Below are positions 1-5,895 of a stretch of 5,921 nucleotides of DNA, one piece after another. Every line of letters starts with the position of its first letter. The stretch's first letter is position 1. The DNA is from Candidatus Tayloriibacteriota bacterium (lineage in GTDB: Bacteria > Patescibacteriota > Minisyncoccia > Phycocordibacterales > JARIHA01), in NCBI GenBank assembly GCA_029288475.1, contig JARIHA010000022.1, positions 1-5,921 of the forward strand, written 5' to 3'. The notes beneath the pieces are model-generated. The model had not been told where the DNA came from. It made no database searches and worked only from the letters and a program-made list of their open reading frames with translations. The position numbers and the translations under genes are program-made.

Positions 1-831
1 AAAAGTCTTCGCAGAGATCTTTGCCAAGAAAGGTCTGATCGCTTGAATGCGGACACTCTCCTTCTTCTAGGCACAGCAAACACTCTTGGTTGGATTGCCT
101 ACAGAATTTATGACGATATTCTTGATGGAGAAAATAAAAAAAATCTTATTCCGTTGGCAAATTCATGTCTAAGAAAAGTTTGTTCGATCTATGCTGGACT
201 TTTTACTTCACCGGTACAGCAAAACTTTTTTGATAAGCTCATGAATGATTTGGACGGAGCAAATTCATGGGAACAAAAATATTGTCGGACTATGGCAAAA
301 GAAAACAACTTTTCCTTCTCTTCCCTGCCTAAATATGACGACTATTCAATTCTTGCAAAAAAATCATTGGGTCATGCTCTTGGACCAATTACATTTCTTT
401 TTCTACTAGAATATGCCCCAGACTCAAATGAAGTCACTGTCACTCTAAACTTTTTCACTCATTTCATCATTGCACGACAACTCAACGATGACGCCCATGA
501 CTGGCTGGAAGATTTACAAAATGGAACAATAAATCCCGCCAGTGCACTTATTTTGAAAAAATGGTTAAAAAACAAAAAAATAAAAACAGTACAATTTAAA
601 ATTGATCTTAAGAATACGACTTCAAAACTACAAGAGATTTTCTGGCACGAAGTGATCGGAGATATTACAAAAGAGGTCTATTCTCAAATAACGAGTGCAA
701 AAAAATCCCTGGAAGACAGAATCTTCTCTGATGTTACTTATTTCTTAAACCTACTACAACCTCTTGAGAATGCTGCAAAAAAAGCAGATCTTGAAAGCAA
801 AAAAATGATTGCTTTCTTAAAAAACTACTAA
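1..831 (+). CDS. Class I isoprenoid synthase-like protein (5'-partial)
   Basis: The reading frame is open from base 1, so the true start probably lies outside the window. A TTG at 43-45 is the first candidate start but has no ribosome binding site, and residue numbers below count from it. The mostly helical product carries two aspartate-rich motifs: DDILD at residues 24-28 and DDAHD at 149-153, about 125 residues apart. That is close to the spacing of the two Mg-diphosphate-binding motifs of trans-prenyltransferases. The second is followed by GTINP (161-165), resembling the GKxTLP segment of that family. KKSLGHALGP (106-115) sits where a central helix would be. The Arg pair that normally follows the first motif in chain-elongating enzymes is missing, so this is more likely a divergent class I terpenoid enzyme than a standard polyprenyl diphosphate synthase. 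Chemistry would be Mg-dependent ionisation of a prenyl diphosphate in the cytoplasm. Substrate and product cannot be told. It is convergent with the transporter operon and not obviously linked to it. Confidence 0.6.
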   Translation, partial: KSLRRDLCQERSDRLNADTLLLLGTANTLGWIAYRIYDDILDGENKKNLIPLANSCLRKVCSIYAGLFTSPVQQNFFDKLMNDLDGANSWEQKYCRTMAKENNFSFSSLPKYDDYSILAKKSLGHALGPITFLFLLEYAPDSNEVTVTLNFFTHFIIARQLNDDAHDWLEDLQNGTINPASALILKKWLKNKKIKTVQFKIDLKNTTSKLQEIFWHEVIGDITKEVYSQITSAKKSLEDRIFSDVTYFLNLLQPLENAAKKADLESKKMIAFLKNY

Positions 832-836
832 ATTAA

Positions 837-1286
837 CTATTGAGTCTGAGTAGAACCTGAAGTCTGAGACTTTGCTTGTCCCATGCCTGCTGGTCGGAGC
901 TGTACCATTTGAGCAGTGATGCTGCCGTCAGAGTTTGCTGTTCCTGTTATGCTGATCTGACTTCCTACAGAAAGATCCTGAGCTGTTCCCACAGTCATCT
1001 TTGTAATAGTAGTTGAAGGTGAATAGAATACGATCTTTGATCCCGCATTATTTGGAAGTTGTATGGTAAACGTTGTGTCATCCTTACTAATGATCTGCCC
1101 AGAAGTAAAACCTCCTGCCGCAGCTACACCGCCCGCACCTCCAGTAAACTGCCGTCTTTGCCCCAATCCTGCCGTAGTGGCTGTTTTTGTAGCAGCTGAA
1201 GCAGAAGAGCTTTTACCTAAATAATAAAAACCTACTGCAACAATGATCAAAACTATGACTGAAACGATGATGTGTTTTTTATTCAT
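837..1286 (-). CDS. Small membrane-anchored protein with DUF5666-like domain
   Basis: This 149-residue protein begins with a signal-anchor: a short basic start (MNKK) and a hydrophobic helix at about residues 5-23. A Ser/Ala/Thr stretch follows, then a Gly-rich segment (41-63, with QFTGGAGG and AGGFT), then a compact all-beta domain at about 61-131. The domain pattern (GQIISKDDTTFTIQL, TTITK, DLSVGSQISITG, DGSITAQMVQLRP) is that of DUF5666/OB-like domains. The tail after 133 is rich in Gln, Ser, Thr and Gly and is probably disordered. It should be anchored in the membrane with the beta domain outside. It is the last gene of the leftward operon, 38 bases after the permease stop, which suggests an accessory to the exporter or a cargo of it. 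No enzymatic residues are evident, and the molecular role of DUF5666 domains is not established. No Shine-Dalgarno precedes the ATG, and no better in-frame start exists because the signal anchor begins here. Confidence 0.75.
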   Translation of the reverse strand: MNKKHIIVSVIVLIIVAVGFYYLGKSSSASAATKTATTAGLGQRRQFTGGAGGVAAAGGFTSGQIISKDDTTFTIQLPNNAGSKIVFYSPSTTITKMTVGTAQDLSVGSQISITGTANSDGSITAQMVQLRPAGMGQAKSQTSGSTQTQ

Positions 1287-1324
1287 ATATTATATTTTTA
1301 TTAATTTTTACTATTATCTTATAA
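1287..1324 (-). promoter_or_regulatory. AT-rich spacer with possible weak internal promoter
   Basis: This is the longest intergenic gap in the operon; 36 of its 38 bases are A or T. On the minus strand a GATAAT (1318-1313) matches the -10 consensus at five of six positions. A TTGAGG (1339-1334), inside the end of the permease gene, matches the -35 at four of six, but the 15-base spacing is short. It could give the last gene its own expression, or it may simply be an AT-rich linker. No hairpin typical of a terminator is visible. Confidence 0.2.
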
Positions 1325-2548
1325 TTATTCATACCTCAACGCCTCAATTGGATTGAGCGCCGCGGCACGTTTGGCAGGATAATAGCCAAAAACAATACCG
1401 ATCGCTGCTGACACTCCGAAGGCAAGGAGAACCGAAGAAATACTTACGCTCGTTTTGATTATACCAAAATAACTTACCCCGAAGGAGATGCCCCACCCCA
1501 AAATCACCCCAATTAAGCCTCCAGTAAAAGTAAGCGCCACAGCTTCAATTAAGAACTGTAAATTAATATCGTGCCTTTTTGCCCCAATAGCTTTTCGTAA
1601 TCCAATCTCCTTAGTTCTTTCTGTAACCGTAGTGAGCATCATGTTCATGATTCCAATTCCTCCTACCACCAACGAAATACCGGCTACAGCCCCGAGGAGT
1701 AAGGTAAAGGTTGAAGCAACACTTGAAGCGGTTGCCACGATATCGGATTCATTAAGTACATTAAAATCTGCTTGAGTGGGATCTGAAATATTGTGTTGTT
1801 GGAGTAAGGTGTCAGTAACATCTTGCTGAACCTGAGTCATGGCCTGAGAATTTTGTGCCTGTACGTTTATTGTGGTTACGTAGGAATTTCCCGCCAAATA
1901 GTGTCCTGCGGTAGAAAGCGGAATGTAAATCATATCATCCTGACTTCCGAAACCCGTGCCTCCCTTTGCTTTAGTGACACCAATTACTGTAAACTCAATA
2001 TTTTTTATCACTACTGTGCTTCCCACTGCTTCCGATCCGACACCAAAAAGATCATCTCGGGTAGTTGGACCAAGTACCGCTACTTTTGAAAGACTTGCGT
2101 TATCTTGATCTGAAATAAAAGCACCTTCATCGATCTGTACATTCTTTACTGTTGGATACGCTGAAGTGACTCCATCTACTGAAGTGTTTGTGTTTGTACC
2201 TTTTGCAGTAACCTGATAACGTCCTGAGACTTCAGGAGCTACAGCCGTCACGTTTGCCACCTGACTGCCGAGGGCAGTCGCATCATCCTGAGTGAGCGTT
2301 CGAGCGCTTCCTCTCCCCGCACTCACTTGATACCCAGGACCCTTTTGCGCCCCAGGAAGAACAATAATCAAATTGGCACCGATCGACTGAATGCTCTGCT
2401 GAATAGAACTCTGTGCCCCCTGTCCTACTGCCACAAGGGCGATCACGGAACTAATACCGATAATAATACCGAGCATTGTCAAACCCGATCGAACTTTATT
2501 ACTCGAAAGCGCAGAATATGTTTCTTGAAAAATATCTTTTATAGTCAT
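1325..2548 (-). CDS. MacB-type ABC transporter permease (FtsX domain)
   Basis: This 407-residue permease has the MacB topology. A first membrane helix lies at about residues 22-42, preceded by the typical NKVRSGLTMLGIIIG start. A large extracytoplasmic domain (about 45-275) follows, then three C-terminal helices at about 281-303, 331-353 and 370-390. Family signatures are clear: TERTKEIGLRKAIGA (309-323), the cytoplasmic coupling segment that contacts the ATPase, and PAKRAAALNPIEALRYE at the extreme C-terminus. In this family the permease does not form a substrate channel through the membrane; it transmits ATP-driven motion to the extracytoplasmic domain (mechanotransmission). Its start overlaps the ATPase stop by four bases (ATGA), implying coupled translation and fixed stoichiometry. 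Length is complete for the transmembrane half of MacB, which in E. coli is fused to the ATPase. Substrate cannot be predicted; family members export peptides, lipoproteins, antibiotics or toxins. The gene symbol is withheld because many paralogues share this architecture. Confidence 0.93.
   Translation of the reverse strand: MTIKDIFQETYSALSSNKVRSGLTMLGIIIGISSVIALVAVGQGAQSSIQQSIQSIGANLIIVLPGAQKGPGYQVSAGRGSARTLTQDDATALGSQVANVTAVAPEVSGRYQVTAKGTNTNTSVDGVTSAYPTVKNVQIDEGAFISDQDNASLSKVAVLGPTTRDDLFGVGSEAVGSTVVIKNIEFTVIGVTKAKGGTGFGSQDDMIYIPLSTAGHYLAGNSYVTTINVQAQNSQAMTQVQQDVTDTLLQQHNISDPTQADFNVLNESDIVATASSVASTFTLLLGAVAGISLVVGGIGIMNMMLTTVTERTKEIGLRKAIGAKRHDINLQFLIEAVALTFTGGLIGVILGWGISFGVSYFGIIKTSVSISSVLLAFGVSAAIGIVFGYYPAKRAAALNPIEALRYE
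2545..2548 (-). other. ATGA stop/start overlap (translational coupling)
   Basis: The TGA stop of the ATPase gene (2547-2545) and the ATG start of the permease gene (2548-2546) share bases, giving ATGA on the minus strand. No Shine-Dalgarno-like sequence precedes this ATG, so reinitiation by ribosomes finishing the ATPase is the likely way the permease is translated. Confidence 0.85.
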
Positions 2549-3252
2549 GAATGTTTTATTACGCGTTTTGCGTGAGCCCTACTATCAGAAAGGATGACGC
2601 CGTCTTTGATAAAAATAATCCTATCTGCATGCTCGGCTACGTCCTGTTCGTGAGTAATGAGCACGATCGTTCTTCCTTGGTCTTTGTTTAGCTTTTGAAA
2701 AGTACCCAGAACAATTTCTCCAGTCTTAGAGTCGAGATTTCCTGTCGGCTCATCGGCAAGAATAAGAGATGGATTATTTACCAAAGCTCTGGCAATCGCT
2801 ACACGCTGGATCTGTCCTCCGGAAAGCTGATTGGAGAGATGAGTGAAGTGCCCTTCATCGAGCCCTGCAGATTTGAGAGCAGCTTTTGCGCGTCTGACTC
2901 TTTCATCCTCATCGACTTCAGCATAAATCAGGGGCAATGCGACATTTCGAAGCACTGTTGTCCTTGGAAGAAGGTTGAATGACTGAAAAACGAATCCTAT
3001 TTTGTCTTTTCTAATATCCGCCAATTCATCATCAGTCAAAGTTGAAACATCTTTACCATCAAGAAAATATGCGCCGCTCGTTGGTGTATCAAGAGCACCT
3101 AGAATATGCATCAACGTAGACTTTCCTGATCCAGATGGTCCCATAATCGCCACGAATTCACCATCTTTAATGGTAAAGGTGACTCCTTTCAGGGCCTGAA
3201 ATTCCATGTCCCATCCCTTATATGTTTTTGTAACGTTTTTAACTTCAATCAT
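2545..3252 (-). CDS. ABC transporter ATP-binding protein, MacB/LolD type
   Basis: This is a complete 235-residue nucleotide-binding subunit. All ATPase motifs are intact: Walker A GPSGSGKS (38-45), Q-loop glutamine at 90 in VFQSFNLLP, signature LSGGQ (143-147), Walker B LILADEP (163-169) with catalytic Glu 168, D-loop GNLDS (171-175) and the switch histidine at 201 in LITHE. The A-loop aromatic is probably Tyr 11. The sequence IGFVFQSFNLLPRTTVLRNVALPL is diagnostic of the MacB/LolD/FtsE branch (quoted here as overlapping parts: IGFVFQSFNLLP and RTTVLRNVALPL). The signature is followed by Ile rather than the common Gln (LSGGQIQR), a mild variation with no expected loss of activity. It is cytoplasmic and should dimerise and power the permease encoded immediately downstream. 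Its ATG is three bases after the stop of the fusion protein gene, with no visible ribosome binding site, suggesting coupled translation. A C-terminal basic stretch (AHAKRVIKHS) follows the core fold. Confidence 0.95.
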   Translation of the reverse strand: MIEVKNVTKTYKGWDMEFQALKGVTFTIKDGEFVAIMGPSGSGKSTLMHILGALDTPTSGAYFLDGKDVSTLTDDELADIRKDKIGFVFQSFNLLPRTTVLRNVALPLIYAEVDEDERVRRAKAALKSAGLDEGHFTHLSNQLSGGQIQRVAIARALVNNPSLILADEPTGNLDSKTGEIVLGTFQKLNKDQGRTIVLITHEQDVAEHADRIIFIKDGVILSDSRAHAKRVIKHS

Positions 3253-3255
3253 AAA

Positions 3256-5088
3256 TTAACGGCCAGCACGTACAGCCCCTCCTCCAGTAAATCCTCCCGC
3301 TCTTCCTCCACCCAAGAGACTAGTAGCAGAGGCCGGAGCCGCTGTAGCAGTAGTTCCCGTAGAAGCTGCGATAGTCCTGGTTACTACCTGATCGCCCGCA
3401 GTCAATCCTGAAACGATCTCAGTAAGAGTGGTATTTGATACACCTGTCTGAACTTCTTTCATCTGAGGAGCTACTGAGGAAGCCGCACCTTGTACACTAC
3501 TGCTTCCCACAAGTGGCGGATCAAACACTTCTACATAACTCGTATTTCCTTGTGCCTTAATAGCACTGTTCGGCACAGTAAGCACATCCTGCTTCGAAGC
3601 AATGATGATGGCGGCACTGACGCTCATGCCTGACTTTATTCTATTATCCTGCGTATCAAAAGCTATCTGAACACTGTAAGTAACAACTCCTTGGCTCACC
3701 GTACCTAATGAATCAATTTCTGATACTGTACCGGCAATACTGAGTCCACTGATCGCATCGAAAGTGAGGGTCGCTTTCTGTCCAAGCTGTATTTTTGCGG
3801 CATCAATTTCATTTAATGAAACAGTGGCGATCTTCTGAGTAGTAATGAGTGTCGCGATTGCAGTACCAGAACTTGCTGAATCATTAAGCTTCCCTGCTAC
3901 ACTCGCAACAATGCCATCGAAAGGAGCTGTTACGTAATAATCATCAAGGTTTTGCTGGGCATCGAGCAACGCATTTTGTCTCTGTGTCATTGACACCTGC
4001 TCTGATTGAAGATCGAGAGGATCTGCACCCGCCTTAAGCTTTATCAATGATTGATTCTTTTCATCCACAGAAAGCTTGTCATTGATGATTGAGTTTTTAT
4101 CATTCTTAATCGCATTTATACTATTAAGAAGGTCGGTAATATTGGTGTTGGTCGTATTTGTATAACTATTCAGGTTGGTCTGATAAGTAGCAAGGGTTGG
4201 AGGAATATTTTTATTATTCGCCGTGATCTGATCCTTCACAAAACTAAACAGATCGCTTGAGCTCTTTACTGCAGTAGAAATAGCTCTAGTGGTAGCATAC
4301 GTTTCATTAAGAAGATTCTCAACCGTCGTAGTCGAAGAATCTCTGTTAACAGCCTTGTAATCAAGGAAATTTTGATCGTACGCGACACGCGCTGTCTTAT
4401 ATGCATCTGCTGCATTCGCTTCATAAGTAGTCACGGTAGGCGCATAATCCTGCACCAAGTTTGCATAATATGAAATATTGTCCTGTCCATTTGCATTGAT
4501 CTTATAAAGAGTATCCTGGACTCCAGAGATTGAGGTCGGCAGATCAAGGAAGGCATTTGAAATCGCAGTGAAGGCATCGTCATAATCCTTAGCCAAACTA
4601 TCTTCTGCCTGTTGTTCTGTCTGCTGTGATTCTGCCAAAGCATCTTCTGCCTGAGTAAGAGAAAGCTCATCTGCAGGCTGTACTAATTTTTGATAAGCAA
4701 TTTTCTCAGAATCAAGGGAAGCTTGAGCATCACGTACAGATTTCTCGGCAGAAGTAGTGTCGAGCTTAGCAATAAGCGCTCCAGCTTTTACACTTTGCCC
4801 AGGAGTAACGCCAATGTAAGTGATATCTCCTGAAGCTTTTGGCTTAAGATCGATCTGAGTCAGCGAAGAAACCTGACCAGTAGCAGTAACTGCCGTAATG
4901 ATTGTCGCGTTCTGAGCAGTTGCCGTCACATAACGCGTCTCTGCACTTGCACTCGTAACATGCTTAAAGCCCCAATAGCCAAGAATAATGATAACAAGAG
5001 CCGCGATTGCACTGATCGCTTTATGGGCAGATACATATGTTTTTGTTTTAGCTATGATCATGTTTTTTTGTTTGTTGGTTTTTTCCAT
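3256..5088 (-). CDS. MacA/HlyD-type membrane fusion protein, enlarged
   Basis: This 610-residue periplasmic-adaptor-like protein is far longer than E. coli MacA (about 370). Order of parts: cytoplasmic basic tail; single membrane helix at about 24-40; first lipoyl half at about 68-110 (ATGQVSS, SGDITYIGVTPGQSVKAG, LIAKLD); helical region at about 112-385; second lipoyl half at about 386-415 (VTAPFDGIVASV); beta-barrel at about 417-495; membrane-proximal domain at about 500-575 (VPNSAI, GLTAGDQVVT); and a Gly/Arg-rich tail at 587-610. The helical region holds two similar segments (134-168 and 350-384) around an insert of about 165 residues rich in Asn, Thr, Tyr and Asp. It should sit on the outer face of the membrane and cap the permease encoded two genes downstream. 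The chosen ATG gives an intact N-terminal anchor; Met 10 is an alternative. No Shine-Dalgarno is seen. A shorter frame at 4431-4670 within it is a shadow. Confidence 0.92.
   Translation of the reverse strand: MEKTNKQKNMIIAKTKTYVSAHKAISAIAALVIIILGYWGFKHVTSASAETRYVTATAQNATIITAVTATGQVSSLTQIDLKPKASGDITYIGVTPGQSVKAGALIAKLDTTSAEKSVRDAQASLDSEKIAYQKLVQPADELSLTQAEDALAESQQTEQQAEDSLAKDYDDAFTAISNAFLDLPTSISGVQDTLYKINANGQDNISYYANLVQDYAPTVTTYEANAADAYKTARVAYDQNFLDYKAVNRDSSTTTVENLLNETYATTRAISTAVKSSSDLFSFVKDQITANNKNIPPTLATYQTNLNSYTNTTNTNITDLLNSINAIKNDKNSIINDKLSVDEKNQSLIKLKAGADPLDLQSEQVSMTQRQNALLDAQQNLDDYYVTAPFDGIVASVAGKLNDSASSGTAIATLITTQKIATVSLNEIDAAKIQLGQKATLTFDAISGLSIAGTVSEIDSLGTVSQGVVTYSVQIAFDTQDNRIKSGMSVSAAIIIASKQDVLTVPNSAIKAQGNTSYVEVFDPPLVGSSSVQGAASSVAPQMKEVQTGVSNTTLTEIVSGLTAGDQVVTRTIAASTGTTATAAPASATSLLGGGRAGGFTGGGAVRAGR
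3937..4041 (-). repeat. Internal repeat copy 2 in fusion protein (residues 350-384)
   Basis: The segment KLKAGADPLDL followed by QRQNALLDAQQNLDDYY resembles residues 134-168 of the same protein (KLVQPADELSL, then AEDALAESQQ and AEDSLAKDY). It ends directly at the second lipoyl half (VTAPFDG). The KLxxxADxLxL turn followed by a heptad helix is the common tip-and-return helix of fusion proteins of this type. The similarity is at protein level only and was judged by eye. Confidence 0.55.
4585..4689 (-). repeat. Internal repeat copy 1 in fusion protein (residues 134-168)
   Basis: This is the first occurrence of the KLxxxADxLxL turn plus heptad helix, 216 residues before the second. It is followed by the Asn/Thr/Tyr-rich helical insert (about residues 170-335) and not by a lipoyl half. 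It therefore looks like a duplicated or abandoned hairpin return helix. Confidence 0.5.
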
Positions 5089-5097
5089 AAAGTGATA

Positions 5098-5673
5098 TTA
5101 ATTTTTAATCGCGTTTATCATCTTTGACGTAGAGCTTACTGAACTCGTTCCTGGATCTACAGACAAAGGAGGAGGAAGGAAGCGAATAAGCTTTGCCTCG
5201 ATCACTCCCGAATCTTCTGGTGAACCGATGACAATGACATTGTCATCAACCATAAGCTGAGCAAGAGGAATAGTCTCACGAAAGCGTTTGATAAGCGTAT
5301 CATCATCAACAGCAACAGATCTTTCTACTTGGTCAGTCCCCCGCAGTACAAAGGTCTTGCCGTTTATATTCACTTGAATGATCTTCCCGATTGTTCCATG
5401 TGCATTCATAAGATCGTCCTTCTGCATAGTAAAACCAGGACCATGTTTAGGACCAATAAATATCTGCTCGTAGTTTTCACCATTATGAAACGAAAATAGT
5501 GCTTTTTGATAGCCGATGATCATTCCTGCCCGAAAAAGAAGAAGGGAGAAAATAAGAGCAAGCACAACGTAGAGCCCTTTTCGAAATAAGGATGAAGCAA
5601 GAACATCAGCAAGCGTAAAGTCTTCCTTCTTTTTTTTATCATCTAAAATCGGTTTTTCTGGTATGGTATTCAT
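5098..5673 (-). CDS. Membrane-anchored protein with DUF5666-like beta domain
   Basis: This is a 191-residue protein. A charged cytoplasmic N-terminus (DDKKKKEDF at 11-19) precedes a membrane helix at about residues 32-54. A short juxtamembrane segment follows (GYQKALFSFHNGENYEQIF, with GPKHGPGF after it), then a beta domain at about 92-166 and a Pro/Ser/Thr-rich C-terminal tail. The beta domain (GTIGKIIQV, GKTFVLRG, DTLIKRF, QLMVDDNVIVIG, SGVIEAKLIRFLP) matches the DUF5666-like pattern and can be aligned by eye with the domain of the last gene of the operon. The domain should lie outside the membrane. The gene sits nine bases before the fusion protein start and six after the previous stop, so it is co-transcribed with the exporter and may be an assembly or accessory factor. 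I recognise the architecture as common in Patescibacteria, but no function is established. No Shine-Dalgarno precedes its ATG. Confidence 0.8.
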   Translation of the reverse strand: MNTIPEKPILDDKKKKEDFTLADVLASSLFRKGLYVVLALIFSLLLFRAGMIIGYQKALFSFHNGENYEQIFIGPKHGPGFTMQKDDLMNAHGTIGKIIQVNINGKTFVLRGTDQVERSVAVDDDTLIKRFRETIPLAQLMVDDNVIVIGSPEDSGVIEAKLIRFLPPPLSVDPGTSSVSSTSKMINAIKN

Positions 5674-5679
5674 ATGAGA

Positions 5680-5895
5680 CTAAGCGGTATACATGAAAGA
5701 TACATTCTTGTAGGATTTCGCAAAAAAAGAAAGTGATAGAAAAAAAAGGGCGATAGTAGCAAGACAAGTAACAAGACTGCCAAAAGGCAAGAATTCTAGG
5801 AGAGAAGCCGCAAAATCTTTCCAGTAAAGAGTGATGGTGCTTGAATCAGAAAAAAACAACGATGCTGTTTGAATAAAACCTGATTGGGTCAGATC
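5680..5895 (-). CDS. Unidentified membrane protein, C-terminal fragment (5'-partial)
   Basis: Only the last 71 residues of this gene are genomic. They run from DLTQSGFIQ to SFMYTA and a TAG stop. A hydrophobic helix of about 25 residues (from FLPFGSLVTCLATIALFF to about SLSFF) is followed by a short basic cytoplasmic-type tail (AKSYKN). The stretch before it (SDSSTITLYWKDFAASLLEFLP) looks like the end of an extracytoplasmic loop and may include an amphipathic helix; I give it as SDSSTITLYWK then DFAASLLEFLP. The frame continues into the sequencing adapter, where a GTG (5910-5908) yields an apparent start MYKRQ; that start is an artefact. The true protein extends beyond the contig end. I do not recognise the family. 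Its stop is six bases from the next ATG, so it belongs to the same operon as the exporter. Confidence 0.7.
   Translation of the reverse strand, partial: DLTQSGFIQTASLFFSDSSTITLYWKDFAASLLEFLPFGSLVTCLATIALFFLSLSFFAKSYKNVSFMYTA

Noticed and set aside
43..45. TTG as the true start of the isoprenoid synthase-like gene.
   Set aside because: The frame is open to base 1, no ribosome binding site precedes the TTG, and the family needs more residues before the first Asp motif, so the gene is treated as 5'-partial.
860..872. A small hairpin (AAGTC, loop TGA, GACTT) near the convergent gene ends.
   Set aside because: The five-pair stem is weak, lies inside the coding end of the small protein and lacks a proper T-run, so it is not a credible terminator.
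1289..1294. A perfect TATAAT on the minus strand just upstream of the last gene.
   Set aside because: It ends two bases before the ATG, so transcription from it would start inside the coding region. The sequence is simply A/T-rich.
2545..2547. Possible recoded TGA, as in Gracilibacteria and SR1.
   Set aside because: The TGA forms a normal ATGA overlap at the expected end of the ATPase, no in-frame TGA occurs in the other genes, and TAA and TAG are also used as stops.
1488..3199. Plus-strand open frames opposite the permease and ATPase genes (1488-1775, 1823-2089, 2327-2575, 2695-2982, 3002-3199).
   Set aside because: All lie antisense to genes with clear family motifs, encode no recognisable protein and have no ribosome binding sites. 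They are shadows.
4431..4670. A 79-codon minus-strand frame inside the fusion protein gene.
   Set aside because: It overlaps a well-supported gene in another frame, its composition looks like a frame-shifted reading, and it has no domain or start signal.
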